Shown: one piece after another, positions 32,000 to 41,094 of the stretch
How the letters are laid out: every line of letters starts with the position of its first letter
Numbering within the stretch: position 1 is the stretch's first letter
Source: Bin55 sp963664665
GTDB lineage: Bacteria; Pseudomonadota; Gammaproteobacteria; Pseudomonadales; Azotimanducaceae
Assembly: GCA_963664665.2 (NCBI GenBank)
Contig: CAXXMH010000008.1
Location: 620,001-684,000 of the forward strand
Direction: 5' to 3'
DNA length: 64,000 nt
The notes under the pieces: generated by a model
Seen by the model: the letters and a program-made list of their open reading frames with translations, nothing else
Told to the model about the DNA's origin: nothing
Databases searched by the model: none
Translations under genes and position numbers: made by a program

Positions 32000-33432
32000 T
32001 AGAACAGCTTGAAAGCCTTAGCTCGAAACAGTTGTTCGGCTTTGGTTGTCGCGTCGCTACCTTCAGTGATGAAGACTGCGCGGTCGCCTTCCTCTACCCG
32101 AACATCGGGATCGGCATGAATCGGATAGATTTCCAACGGTTCCCCACCAATACCGGCGTCGGCACCGCGGATTACGCAAAGGAGATGTGTCCCTTTCGGC
32201 AATTTCAGTTGGGCGGGACGCTTACCGACCACTCGACTGGTTTCGGCATTGCCTTGTACTTTTAGCTCGATGAGATCAAGATTGAATAGCGCTAAGTGAC
32301 GAAATACCGACAAGGTCTTTTCGCGCACCAGGCGTTGAATGATGTTTGCGGTGGTTTGCTGCGGGGAAATGGGAATCTCGATACCCGCCTGCACCAGTGA
32401 TTCCAGGTAATTGACGCGCTGGACCAGCGTGAAGACGGTCCTGACATTCAAACGCTTGGCAGTTAAAGACGAAACAACATTAACAAGATCGTTATTAGTG
32501 ACGGCGCAGTAAAGATCCGAGTCGTTGACGTCATTCGCGCGCAGGAAATCCTCGCTTGATGCGTCACCACTCAATACAGTCAGGTCAACTGACGACGCGA
32601 GTTCCCCGGCTAACTGCTCGGCGCGTGCTGGGTCCGCTTCAATAATCTTGATATTACGTCGTAGCGGGAGCTCGTGGACGTCTTTGGCAAGCCGCATGCC
32701 GATGTGTCCACCACCGCCAATAACAATTTGCCGATAAGGTTTGATGATCCCGCTTAAATCTCGTGACAACTCCTGCATGGCGTGCTTTTGACCAAGAATG
32801 AAAGCCAGGTCACCGTCCGCTATTTTGGCGTCACCGAGAGATTGCACGACCTTGTTGTCGCGTAGTAATCCCACGAGATGAGCACGATTGCCACTCACTT
32901 TCGCAAAATCAACTACGGGCAGCCCAAGCAAGTCGCTGTCCGGTTGCATTCGCGTACACGTCATGATGACCTGTGCGTCTGCGAATTCCGCGATGTAGAC
33001 AGCTCCCTGATACTCGACTAAATTCCTCAGATGGTTTACGACGGTCAATTCGGGGCTGATCGGTTCGTCGACGGGAATCCCACCGGTGGAAAACAACTCA
33101 GCGTGTTTATCACCAAGGTACGCGAGATTGCGAATTCGCGCGATGCGCATCGGCGTGTCGTGTAACGTGAGCGCCACCTGGCACGCAACCAGATTAACTT
33201 CATCGCTTGCGGTAACCGCGACGATTGCGTCGCAGTCGTCGATGCCGGCTTCCCTGAGCACGTCTGGACTGGAAGCGTGACCAACCACCGTGCTGCACGA
33301 GTGCATTGCTCGGACTTCCTTCAGCGCGTGCGGGTCAATGTCAACCATGGTCACGTTCATGTTGAAGTCCGCCGCCAACGATTGCAGCACGGTTCTTCCG
33401 ACCTGCCCCGCACCGAGAATCAAGACATTCAT
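31999..33432 (-). CDS. trkA: Trk system NAD-binding gating protein TrkA
   Basis: This 477-residue cytosolic regulator of TrkH/TrkG has two RCK halves. The first begins NVLILGAGQVGRTV and the second IVIGGGGHIGMRLAKDV; each is followed by a TrkA-C domain. NAD(H) or ATP binding gates the channel. Its ATG overlaps the rsmB stop by 4 bp. Confidence 0.96.
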   Translation of the reverse strand: MNVLILGAGQVGRTVLQSLAADFNMNVTMVDIDPHALKEVRAMHSCSTVVGHASSPDVLREAGIDDCDAIVAVTASDEVNLVACQVALTLHDTPMRIARIRNLAYLGDKHAELFSTGGIPVDEPISPELTVVNHLRNLVEYQGAVYIAEFADAQVIMTCTRMQPDSDLLGLPVVDFAKVSGNRAHLVGLLRDNKVVQSLGDAKIADGDLAFILGQKHAMQELSRDLSGIIKPYRQIVIGGGGHIGMRLAKDVHELPLRRNIKIIEADPARAEQLAGELASSVDLTVLSGDASSEDFLRANDVNDSDLYCAVTNNDLVNVVSSLTAKRLNVRTVFTLVQRVNYLESLVQAGIEIPISPQQTTANIIQRLVREKTLSVFRHLALFNLDLIELKVQGNAETSRVVGKRPAQLKLPKGTHLLCVIRGADAGIGGEPLEIYPIHADPDVRVEEGDRAVFITEGSDATTKAEQLFRAKAFKLF

Positions 33433-34715
33433 CGCGCAGTTGCCGTTTTTCGCAATTTAGCCAGGTAAAAGCCGTCGCCCCATTCTGAGTCAGGGAAGAT
33501 CTGTGTGCCAAATTCCTGGGGAATGATCAAAGGTTGTTCAGAAGGTTGTAGGTCCAATGCCTCAACCTGGACGCCTGATGCCCTCTCAGCGAGCTGGTTG
33601 ATCACAGCGTCGTTTTCCTCCGGTAACAACGAGCACGTGGCATAGATGAGTACGCCATCAGATGCAAGCACTTGCCATAGATTACTCAATAGTTGAATTT
33701 GACGCTCCTGCAAGGCAGCTATCTGTATAGGCTCACGATGAATCTTGACATCGGGATGGCGCCCTATCGTGCCTGTTGCCGAGCATGGCGCATCAAGAAG
33801 GATTCGGTCATACGGCGTACTGTCCCACCAAGTGAGGGTGGTTGCGTCTGCCTCGATGATCGTGAGCGGTAGACCGAGTCGTTTACTCTCAATTTCACAC
33901 CAAGCACGACGCGCCGGATTGACGTCGATCGCGGTTAGCTCGATGTCGTGCTCCAAGAGTTGAAATGCTTTATTGCCTGGCGCGGCGCAAGCATCTAGAA
34001 CACGCAATCCCGGACGGATGTTGAGCTCTCGCACCGGGAGTTGAGCACTAGCATCCTGTACCGAGAACCATCCTTCCGCATACCCAGGAATCGTATTGGT
34101 GCGTTGAGGAGTACGCAGTCGAACGGTCGCGTCTTGGCGTACTGTCGTGAAACTGATTTCGTGGTTTCGCAAGGAATCGTGGAAATCCTTGGGTGAGATT
34201 TTGTGCTGGTTGACGCGCAAACACTGAGGCATCCTACTGTTGAGGCGTCCTAAGTAGCGGCCCACGAACTGTTCACCATAGGCATCTCGTAATTTCGTGA
34301 TGAGCCAGTCAGGCAATTCGTGCTTGCCGACCACAGTGGACGGTTTGTAGCCACGATCGGCTTTGCGGAGTATTGCGTTTATCAAGACGGCCGCCGAGGT
34401 CTTGTGGAGCCGCTTGATCGCCTCGACGGACTCCGACACAACCGCATGTGGTTTCGCGTCTGAGTGTGTGAGTTGATACAGACCTAATAAAAGCACTGCT
34501 AGCACTTCACGATCAAGTTTGGGAAGCGGCGTGATACAGAGACCAGATAGTTGCTCGGAAAGCGAGAAGTAGTGGCGGCAGACGCCATACACCCAGGCTC
34601 GGATGCGCGCAGAAGCCAATGCCGCACCAGATAGTTCCAAAGCCGTTTCTAGCTGTTCACCTTGTAACACTCGGATCAGCAACCGCGCGGCGTGTCGGAT
34701 ATCGTCGTTACGCAT
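33429..34715 (-). CDS. rsmB: 16S rRNA (cytosine967-C5)-methyltransferase RsmB
   Basis: This enzyme of about 428 residues has an NusB-like N-terminal domain and a C-terminal SAM methyltransferase. The SAM loop is LDACAAPGNKAF. The two catalytic Cys lie in DAPCSATGTIGRHPDV and YATCSLLPEEN. ATG 34715 (MRNDDIRHAARLL) is preferred; it overlaps the fmt stop by 8 bp. Confidence 0.96.
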   Translation of the reverse strand: MRNDDIRHAARLLIRVLQGEQLETALELSGAALASARIRAWVYGVCRHYFSLSEQLSGLCITPLPKLDREVLAVLLLGLYQLTHSDAKPHAVVSESVEAIKRLHKTSAAVLINAILRKADRGYKPSTVVGKHELPDWLITKLRDAYGEQFVGRYLGRLNSRMPQCLRVNQHKISPKDFHDSLRNHEISFTTVRQDATVRLRTPQRTNTIPGYAEGWFSVQDASAQLPVRELNIRPGLRVLDACAAPGNKAFQLLEHDIELTAIDVNPARRAWCEIESKRLGLPLTIIEADATTLTWWDSTPYDRILLDAPCSATGTIGRHPDVKIHREPIQIAALQERQIQLLSNLWQVLASDGVLIYATCSLLPEENDAVINQLAERASGVQVEALDLQPSEQPLIIPQEFGTQIFPDSEWGDGFYLAKLRKTATAR

Positions 34716-35667
34716 TTTCGAGGACCAAGGGGTTTTCGAAACGAGTCCCCGCATGCCACATATCCGCATAGCCATTCACCGCGTCCGCGCCAGACATTGC
34801 GCGCCCTTTCCCGATATTGAGCTGAACGGTGTGCAATGCCAACGCGGCATCGCCGCATCCGATCACAGGATAGGGATTTGCGGTGAGGACCTGACCAGGA
34901 GCGCCAGCACCATCAACGACCGCAGCTTCGAGTATGCGGACGCGCACGTTTTGCGCTGGCTGCTGCAGGATGGTGAATGCCATGCCGCGACCGTGAAATG
35001 CTCGTACGTGCCGTTCAATTTGTTGGGCGCTTACGCGCCAGTCGATTTGTGCCGCACCAGCACTGAGCCGCGGTGCATAGGATGCACGTGCTTCAACTTG
35101 TGGGCGAGGTTCTTCTAACTTGCCTGCCGCCGCTCTGTCGAGAGTGCGGATGACTTCGTCCGCACCCAGCTGTGCAAGCTGTTTCGTCACAGACGACGTT
35201 GTGCTCTTGGAAGATAACGGCAGTGAGGTTTGCTGATACACCGGACCGGCGTCAAGAGGGGGAGTGACTTGCATGATGGACACGCCGGTAGTTTTGTCTC
35301 CGTGCAAGATCGCGTGTTCAATCGGCGATGCGCCACGCCATCGAGGCAGCAATGAAGCATGCACATTCATGCACCCTAAACGCGGCGCAGCTAGAACTCT
35401 CTTCGGCAATAACAGCCCGTATGCTGCTACAACTAACACGTCAAGCGGTTCAAGGATGGATTCGACACCGCGCAGATTTGTGGGTGAATGAACGACCAGC
35501 CCTCGATCGACGCTCATAGCTTCAACGGGTCCAGGACGAATCTTGCGCCCTCGTCCAGCAGGTCTACCCGGTTGCGTAAACACCACACGAACATCGTGTG
35601 TCGACGCGAGAAGCGCGTCTAAAATCGTTGCGGCAAACGCGGGTGTGCCGGCGAATCCGATGTTCAT
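34708..35667 (-). CDS. fmt: Methionyl-tRNA formyltransferase
   Basis: This 319-residue enzyme formylates initiator Met-tRNA using 10-formyl-THF. The catalytic region is CMNVHASLLPRWRGASPIEHAI, with Asp in PLDAGPVY. The C-terminal OB-like domain follows. It is the first gene of fmt-rsmB-trkA-trkH-plsC. The usual partner def is absent from the 170 bp upstream and must be elsewhere. Confidence 0.97.
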   Translation of the reverse strand: MNIGFAGTPAFAATILDALLASTHDVRVVFTQPGRPAGRGRKIRPGPVEAMSVDRGLVVHSPTNLRGVESILEPLDVLVVAAYGLLLPKRVLAAPRLGCMNVHASLLPRWRGASPIEHAILHGDKTTGVSIMQVTPPLDAGPVYQQTSLPLSSKSTTSSVTKQLAQLGADEVIRTLDRAAAGKLEEPRPQVEARASYAPRLSAGAAQIDWRVSAQQIERHVRAFHGRGMAFTILQQPAQNVRVRILEAAVVDGAGAPGQVLTANPYPVIGCGDAALALHTVQLNIGKGRAMSGADAVNGYADMWHAGTRFENPLVLENA

Positions 35668-35840
35668 GGGACTAGGCGCAGACCCGACTACTCGTCAAAA
35701 CGCAAAGCGTGAAACAGTAGACCCTCGGTAGGGGGAAAGATTCGGCGTTCGTGAGATTCGCAGGCTCTTGTCGACGATGCGGAATTATTGCGATTTGTAG
35801 GCTCGAGCGGCTTGGTTTGGACCGAAAAGGAAGTTAATTC

Positions 35841-37142
35841 ATGATCGTAGGGATGTCAGAGACTCGGCTCGCGCGTATTGGCGCACATATCGAGAAGTAC
35901 ATAGAAGCCGGCAAGTTGCCGTGTGCGTCGGTACTGATCACGCGTGACATGGATGAAGCGTATTACTTCGCTTCGGGTTACGCAGATGTTGAGCGAAAGA
36001 CCCCACTTGCACGGGATACCGTGTTTCGAATCTACTCAATGACCAAACCGATCACGAGTGTGGCGCTCATGACACTGTACGAGAAAGGGTTGTTCCAGCT
36101 CGACGATCCGGTTAGCAAACACATTCCGGCATGGGAAAACCTTCGCGTCTACGAAAGTGGCGAGGGCGCTTCGATGAAGACTCGAGAACTCTCTGAACCC
36201 ATGACGATCAAGCATTTGATGACGCATACGTCAGGCTTGACCTACGGGTTTATGCAGAGCCATCCAGTTGACGCGTTGTACAGAGAAAAACAGGTTGGCG
36301 GAGGTCCTGGACGGACCCTCGACGACATGATAGAGGGACTCGCGGAGATTCCGTTGGTGTTCGACCCCGGATCACGCTGGCACTACAGCGTCGCTACGGA
36401 CGTTTGCGGATACTTGGTCCAGCACTTTAGCGGTCAAGATTTGGACGAGTACGTCGATCAATCCATCCTCAAACCTTTAGGGATGGCTCATAGTGGTTTT
36501 TGTGTAAAGCCCGGCGATAGCGACAAACTCGCCGCGTGTTACAACCATCATCCCGCGGGCTTTCAACTGCAGGACGACCCCACCGATTCAAACTATCACA
36601 AGCGACCCACGTACCTTTCCGGCGGCGGTGGCATGGTCGGCACGATTGATGACTACATGAATTTCGCCTGCATGTTGTTGGGCTACGAACCTACGCTCGA
36701 GGAGAATCCCGTGCTTGGCCTTCGGACGCGTCAGTACATGCTCTCTAATCACCTACCAGGCAGGGTGGATCTTGCGGCGATGGGGCAATCTGTGTTCTCC
36801 GAAACATCATTCGCTGGTGTCGGGTTCGGATTAGGTTTCTCGGTGGTCGTCGATCCGGTGGAATCGTCGGTGTTGGATAGCTACGGAGCGTCTGGGTGGG
36901 GTGGGGCCGCGAGTACCTATTTTTGGGTTGATCCGGTCGAGCGAATGGCAGTCGTGTTCATGACGCAGCTATTGCCGTCATCAACTTTCCCGATTCGTCG
37001 TGAGCTGAAGACGTTGGTAAACCAAGCGATCGTCTTGGATCCAATCGAACTAGACATGGGTGATCCGACTCTCGACGAATTGCTCGATCCAGAATATGAC
37101 GAGGATTATTCGGACCAGGACGTCGACGACATTCGGAATTAA
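35841..37142 (+). CDS. Serine beta-lactamase/esterase-like hydrolase (class C fold)
   Basis: This 433-residue serine hydrolase belongs to the beta-lactamase/penicillin-binding family. The SxxK nucleophile motif is YSMTKPIT (Ser about 61). The second motif is WHYSVATD, in place of YxN, and a Gly-rich HTSGLTYG segment is typical of EstB/6-aminohexanoate hydrolase-like enzymes. It has no signal peptide, so a cytoplasmic esterase role is likelier than antibiotic resistance. ATG 35841 follows AAGGAAG. The acidic tail (YDEDYSDQDVDD) is unusual. Confidence 0.85.
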   Translation: MIVGMSETRLARIGAHIEKYIEAGKLPCASVLITRDMDEAYYFASGYADVERKTPLARDTVFRIYSMTKPITSVALMTLYEKGLFQLDDPVSKHIPAWENLRVYESGEGASMKTRELSEPMTIKHLMTHTSGLTYGFMQSHPVDALYREKQVGGGPGRTLDDMIEGLAEIPLVFDPGSRWHYSVATDVCGYLVQHFSGQDLDEYVDQSILKPLGMAHSGFCVKPGDSDKLAACYNHHPAGFQLQDDPTDSNYHKRPTYLSGGGGMVGTIDDYMNFACMLLGYEPTLEENPVLGLRTRQYMLSNHLPGRVDLAAMGQSVFSETSFAGVGFGLGFSVVVDPVESSVLDSYGASGWGGAASTYFWVDPVERMAVVFMTQLLPSSTFPIRRELKTLVNQAIVLDPIELDMGDPTLDELLDPEYDEDYSDQDVDDIRN

Positions 37143-37162
37143 TGTCTGCACCCACGGAAAAC

Positions 37163-37177
37163 GCACAATTGTTGTGC
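37163..37177 (+). promoter_or_regulatory. Possible NtrC-type operator
   Basis: GCAC-AATTGTT-GTGC has the arm sequence and 7-nt spacing of NtrC enhancer half-sites. It lies about 75 bp upstream of the sigma-54 -24 element of the glutamine synthetase gene. Only one clear site is seen. Confidence 0.5.
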
Positions 37178-37252
37178 GCGCCGAGCCCTAAAACGCCCAA
37201 TTAATGCGCGTGTATTTGGAGAGATTGCTGGGTTTGACGCAAAAGCGTGCGC

Positions 37253-37268
37253 TGGCACAGATTTTGCA
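37253..37268 (+). promoter_or_regulatory. Sigma-54 promoter of the glutamine synthetase gene
   Basis: TGGCAC-AGATT-TTGCA matches the -24/-12 consensus (TGGCAC-N5-TTGCA) at every defined position. It lies 54 bp before the ATG at 37322. Transcription would start near 37280. Confidence 0.85.
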
Positions 37269-37321
37269 TAAAATCCCGCGATTCGATTTTTCGCAACACA
37301 TTTTTACGAGGCAGTATCTAC

Positions 37322-38332
37322 ATGAAATGCAAACTCGAATACATCTGGCTTGATGGTCGGGCGCCGACACAAAGTTTGCGCTCCAAGACTCGAGTAGAGA
37401 GCGACTTTGACGGTTCACTTGAGGCCGCGCCCATGTGGGCGTTCGACGGCAGTTCGACCGAACAGGCTGACGGCGCGACATCTGACTTGCTTTTAAAACC
37501 AGTCTCGGTGTTTCCCGATCCGGCGCGCAAGAACGGATTCTTGGTCATGACTGAGGTCCTGAATGCGGACGGCACTCCCCATTCGTCTAACGGTCGAGCC
37601 ACCATCGATGATGACGATGACGACTTTTGGTTCGGATTCGAACAAGAGTACTTTCTTTGGGACACCAAGACCTCTCTGCCGCCAGGGTTCCCGAGCAAAG
37701 GATTTCCCCGCCCGCAAGGTCCGTACTACTGCTCGGTTGGCGCCGAAAACGCGTTCGGTCGCTCCTGCGTTGACGAGCACCTCGATCAGTGTCTGGAAGC
37801 AGGATTAAATGTTGAGGGTATTAATGCGGAAGTCGCCGCTGGTCAATGGGAATTTCAAGTCTTTGCGAAAGGTGCGAAGGCGGCCGGTGATGAAACTTGG
37901 ATCGCCCGATATCTTGCGGAACGCAACGCTGAAAAGTACGGCTACGGGATTAATTGGCATCCAAAGCCGTTAGGCGATACGGATTGGAACGGATCTGGCA
38001 TGCACGCAAACTTTTCTAACGGTGCGATGCGGGACCAAGGAAGTGAGGATCTGTTCACCACGATTTGTGAGAAGTTTGGCGAGAAGATCAACCGTCACAT
38101 CGAAGTCTATGGTGCAGACAACGATCAACGACTGACGGGTCAACACGAAACGCAGTCAATCCACCAGTTCAGCTACGGTCTATACGATCGCGGCGCTTCA
38201 ATCAGAATCCCGGCTGCAACCTATGAAGCGGGCTGGAAAGGGCGCCTTGAAGATAGACGACCCGCCTCGAATGCAGACCCCTACAAGGTTGCATCGGCGA
38301 TCGTCACGACCACGAAAGAGGCGCTTTCTTAA
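37322..38332 (+). CDS. glnII: Type II glutamine synthetase
   Basis: This 336-residue enzyme makes glutamine from glutamate, ammonia and ATP. The short length and motifs identify the eukaryote-like GSII family rather than the 470-residue bacterial GSI. These include WAFDGSSTEQADG, FGFEQEYFLW, VEGINAEVAAGQWEFQV and GSGMHANFS. It has no GSI adenylylation loop. ATG 37322 is chosen because the longer frame (from 37247) starts upstream of the sigma-54 promoter. GSII genes are common in rhizobia and actinomycetes and patchy in gammaproteobacteria. Confidence 0.93.
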   Translation: MKCKLEYIWLDGRAPTQSLRSKTRVESDFDGSLEAAPMWAFDGSSTEQADGATSDLLLKPVSVFPDPARKNGFLVMTEVLNADGTPHSSNGRATIDDDDDDFWFGFEQEYFLWDTKTSLPPGFPSKGFPRPQGPYYCSVGAENAFGRSCVDEHLDQCLEAGLNVEGINAEVAAGQWEFQVFAKGAKAAGDETWIARYLAERNAEKYGYGINWHPKPLGDTDWNGSGMHANFSNGAMRDQGSEDLFTTICEKFGEKINRHIEVYGADNDQRLTGQHETQSIHQFSYGLYDRGASIRIPAATYEAGWKGRLEDRRPASNADPYKVASAIVTTTKEALS

Positions 38333-38362
38333 GCGAACTGACGTCTCACAATCTGCCTCGTA

Positions 38363-38396
38363 GGCGAGAGCGACGACCTTGATTGTCGCTCTCGCC
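38363..38396. terminator. Strong hairpin between convergent genes
   Basis: A perfect 12-bp stem GGCGAGAGCGAC / GTCGCTCTCGCC with a 10-nt loop stands 30 bp after the glnII stop and 20 bp before the end of the opposing hydratase gene. There is no T run, so factor-independent termination is uncertain. Confidence 0.5.
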
Positions 38397-38417
38397 GAAT
38401 TCAAACTCGAGGCAAAC

Positions 38418-39383
38418 TCACAAAGGGTATTCGTCGGCCAGCGCGCGAATGTTCGCGTCATCGAGACCTAGTCGACGCGCTTCTCGCAACATGCGCTGAT
38501 AACTAGCGCGAAACGCGGCTAAGTCAGCGTCGCGACCTTCGGTTAACCAAGCATTGAATTTAGGTGCGCATTTCTCTCGAAACGCGGTGCCACCCTCGCG
38601 CGCGTCGGGATGGTGATCTGATACTGCAGTCTTGGCGGCAATCTCATCGAGGGACTGCTCGAAGGACAGCTCGTACGCGTTGTAAATCGAGCGCTTCAGT
38701 AAGCGCATTGCCACTTGTGGACCATTCGCGAGTTCCTCTGCAAGCGCCATGACATGTGTCTCAAGTGCGTCGCCAGGTACCACCTCGTGAAGCAAGCCTA
38801 ATTCAAGCGCTTCTTCGGCCAATACGATCCGCTTGCGCATCAGGAAGTCGATGGTCTTTGCGAGCCCGATCAGTTGGACCATGAGGTACTGTCCGCCCTC
38901 ATCCGGGAGAAGACCAAAGCGAAGCGTGGCGCTACCGATCCGCGCGCCAGCTGCGGCGATGCGATAGTCACAAGCAAGCGCTAAGGTCATCCCGGTCTGA
39001 ACGGCGACCCCGTTGATGGCGGCGATTGACAGCTTGTCGCAGTTGCGAATCGCGACGTTTACAGCTTGAGAGAGGTGCCTCAATCCTTCATAAGTGCCGA
39101 TTTCGGTGTCATGACCGGGGGGAATCGGTGGTACGAGAGGTTCGCCGCCGATTGGTTTGTCTTGTCCAGAGATGTCGTCGCCGGCGCAGAATGCGCGTCC
39201 TTCGCCAGTGAAAACCAGAATCCGAACCGCGTTATCCATTTGTGCTTGAATGATGGTCTCGACGAGATCTCGTTTTATCGGTTGAGTTAGCCCGTTTAGA
39301 CGTTCTGGGGTGTTGAACTTGATCCAAGCGATGCCGGGATCTCTCACCTCGACCTCAAATCCTGTAAATGCACCTGTTTGCAT
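38418..39383 (-). CDS. Enoyl-CoA hydratase/isomerase family protein
   Basis: This 321-residue crotonase-fold enzyme shows the CoA-binding oxyanion segments GRAFCAGDDI and INGVAVQTGMTLALACDYRIA, then FGLLPDEGG. One of the two hydratase glutamates is present (LLPDEGG); the other is Thr/Gln-like, so the reaction may be isomerisation or another crotonase activity. The C-terminal 60 residues extend past the usual 260. It is a single-gene unit convergent with glnII. Confidence 0.85.
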   Translation of the reverse strand: MQTGAFTGFEVEVRDPGIAWIKFNTPERLNGLTQPIKRDLVETIIQAQMDNAVRILVFTGEGRAFCAGDDISGQDKPIGGEPLVPPIPPGHDTEIGTYEGLRHLSQAVNVAIRNCDKLSIAAINGVAVQTGMTLALACDYRIAAAGARIGSATLRFGLLPDEGGQYLMVQLIGLAKTIDFLMRKRIVLAEEALELGLLHEVVPGDALETHVMALAEELANGPQVAMRLLKRSIYNAYELSFEQSLDEIAAKTAVSDHHPDAREGGTAFREKCAPKFNAWLTEGRDADLAAFRASYQRMLREARRLGLDDANIRALADEYPL

Positions 39384-39476
39384 CGAGGTCCTCTCCTCTT
39401 CGTGGCGACGAAATCGGGCTATTGTATGGTCGCGAAATCGGGGTTGATAATTCGGGTTAAGACGCTGGAAATTTGC

Positions 39477-40466
39477 ATGTCAGAACAATCAGTCGCAAAG
39501 CGACGGGCACCGAGTTACCTTCTAAAAGGGGTTAGTTGGCTACTGGCCGCAGCTTGTTTTTATTTGGTTCTTAGCCGGTTGAACGCCGCTGCAGCTCGAG
39601 AAGGTCTGACGTTGCTTGGCTATCTGTTGGAGTTTATCGGCGATGTGAACTGGCTCCTCTGGTTCGCCGTCATGATGCCGTATTCCGTGTTTTTCTTTCT
39701 CATCGACTCGAATGTCACCTGGCGTGCGGTTCGCTGGTTTAACGCGCCAAGTTTGCGATATCGAGACATATTGCCGATCCGCGCTTCCGCATACATCCTT
39801 TCGTTGCTCAATGAGCAAGTGGGTAAAGGTGCGATGACGCTCTATCTGTTGAAACGGCACAGAACACCAGGGTGGGAGACACTCTCTACGATGATCTTCT
39901 TAGGTCTTATGGAGATCTATCAACTCTTGATGTTCTCCGTGATCGGATTGATTTACTACTTCGAGTACGTGGTCGAGGCTTCGACGGTACTGCCGTTGGA
40001 TGTGATTCTTCCTATTGTTTTTGTCTCGGCGTTCGTGTTTTTAGTGGTCTGGATCGCGTTCTTTCGAGGTTTGTTCCTGAAAAACTTGAACATTCGGAAT
40101 CACCGATATCTTCGAGCGTTCCGTGAGGCACGCCTGAAACACTATGCCTTGACCGTGCTATACAAAGCACCTAATCTGATTGGTGCGGTCGTGGTGTACA
40201 CGATCGCGCTCGCACTGTTCAATGTTGAAGCAAGTTTCGGACAGCTTCTGGTCTTTCTGCCTCTAATCTTTCTGGCGGCTGCGCTGCCATTGCCGTTTCA
40301 TGCTGGCGCACTTCTGCTGTGGACTGCCTTATTCCCCGATTACCCAGAAGTAGGCGTCTTTAGTTTGTTCATGCACACGTTTTTTGTGCTGTTCAATGCA
40401 TCGATCGGTCTATTGTTTTTGCCAAAGGCCAATCGCGAATTGATTGATGAGGCGACTCAGTCTTAA
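39477..40466 (+). CDS. Polytopic membrane protein, possibly LPG synthase/AglD-type
   Basis: This inner-membrane protein of about 329 residues has seven to eight hydrophobic helices. The pattern (YILSLLNEQVGKGAMTLYLLKRHR then PLPFHAGALLLWTALFPD) resembles the transmembrane domain of lysylphosphatidylglycerol synthetase/AglD2 proteins, but the match is not strong. ATG 39477 has TGGAA upstream. Its stop overlaps the convergent DUF899-like gene by 4 bp. Confidence 0.65.
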   Translation: MSEQSVAKRRAPSYLLKGVSWLLAAACFYLVLSRLNAAAAREGLTLLGYLLEFIGDVNWLLWFAVMMPYSVFFFLIDSNVTWRAVRWFNAPSLRYRDILPIRASAYILSLLNEQVGKGAMTLYLLKRHRTPGWETLSTMIFLGLMEIYQLLMFSVIGLIYYFEYVVEASTVLPLDVILPIVFVSAFVFLVVWIAFFRGLFLKNLNIRNHRYLRAFREARLKHYALTVLYKAPNLIGAVVVYTIALALFNVEASFGQLLVFLPLIFLAAALPLPFHAGALLLWTALFPDYPEVGVFSLFMHTFFVLFNASIGLLFLPKANRELIDEATQS

Positions 40467-41035
40467 TACGCGAATTTAGGCTGCCAGTCGCCGGATCCTT
40501 CCGGCAACAAATCGAAGAGGTTGAACACTGCGCAGTAAGCATCGCCGGGGCCAAACGGGGTATCAGCGACCTTTGCAATAGACCCGTCCTCTTGTCTCTT
40601 TAATACGGTCACTCCCGGCATTAATTCGCCTTCTCCGAGGTCATAGCCTAGGTCGGCTGGAAGCGACGAGTCACCGACAGACGCCATAGGGAAACGCCAG
40701 CCGCGAGATTGGGCGAATTCCTGCTGCTTCTCGGGAGATTCAGGATTTGTGAGGACAAACCCGGCTCGATCTTGAAGATGGTCAATCACCCCATTGAATC
40801 CATCTGCCCACAAGGTGCAGTAAACACAGTGAGACCCCATATTGTGAATGAGAAACAACGTGTCGTGGGCTCCGAAAAAGGATGAGACACGACGGGCTCC
40901 GTCAAGGGTCTTCAGTTCGTAATCCTGGATTGGCTCTGGCTCAATCCCTTTTTGGAGCTCAAGCATTGAACTGCGGACTTTCATGAGCTGCTCGTACAGC
41001 TCGCCGAGCTTTTGTTTCGTTTCTTCGCTACTCAT
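40463..41035 (-). CDS. DUF899-like thioredoxin-fold protein
   Basis: This cytoplasmic protein of about 190 residues has a coiled-coil-like N terminus and a thioredoxin-like core with HNMGSHCVYCTLWADGFNG. The CxxC in the active-site position and RFPMAS fit the DUF899/AhpC-TSA-like family. ATG 41035 is preceded by TTGAGGA. It is the last gene of an operon with a Cys-rich exported protein and a CDP-alcohol phosphotransferase, so a thiol/redox role beside that Cys-rich protein is possible. Confidence 0.75.
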   Translation of the reverse strand: MSSEETKQKLGELYEQLMKVRSSMLELQKGIEPEPIQDYELKTLDGARRVSSFFGAHDTLFLIHNMGSHCVYCTLWADGFNGVIDHLQDRAGFVLTNPESPEKQQEFAQSRGWRFPMASVGDSSLPADLGYDLGEGELMPGVTVLKRQEDGSIAKVADTPFGPGDAYCAVFNLFDLLPEGSGDWQPKFAY

Positions 41036-41094
41036 ATCACTAATCCTCAAACCACACTGCAGTTCAAACGGGCGTCTATGGTACGGATGACGCC

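Noticed and set aside
35841..37142. Antibiotic-resistance beta-lactamase
   Set aside because: It has no signal peptide, lacks a proper YxN, and the motifs fit esterase-like members of the fold.
37247..37321. Longer glutamine synthetase start at 37247
   Set aside because: It would begin upstream of the sigma-54 -24 element and adds residues foreign to the GSII family.
38363..38396. Hairpin after glnII as a small RNA
   Set aside because: No promoter or T-rich end is visible; its position between convergent genes makes a terminator simpler.
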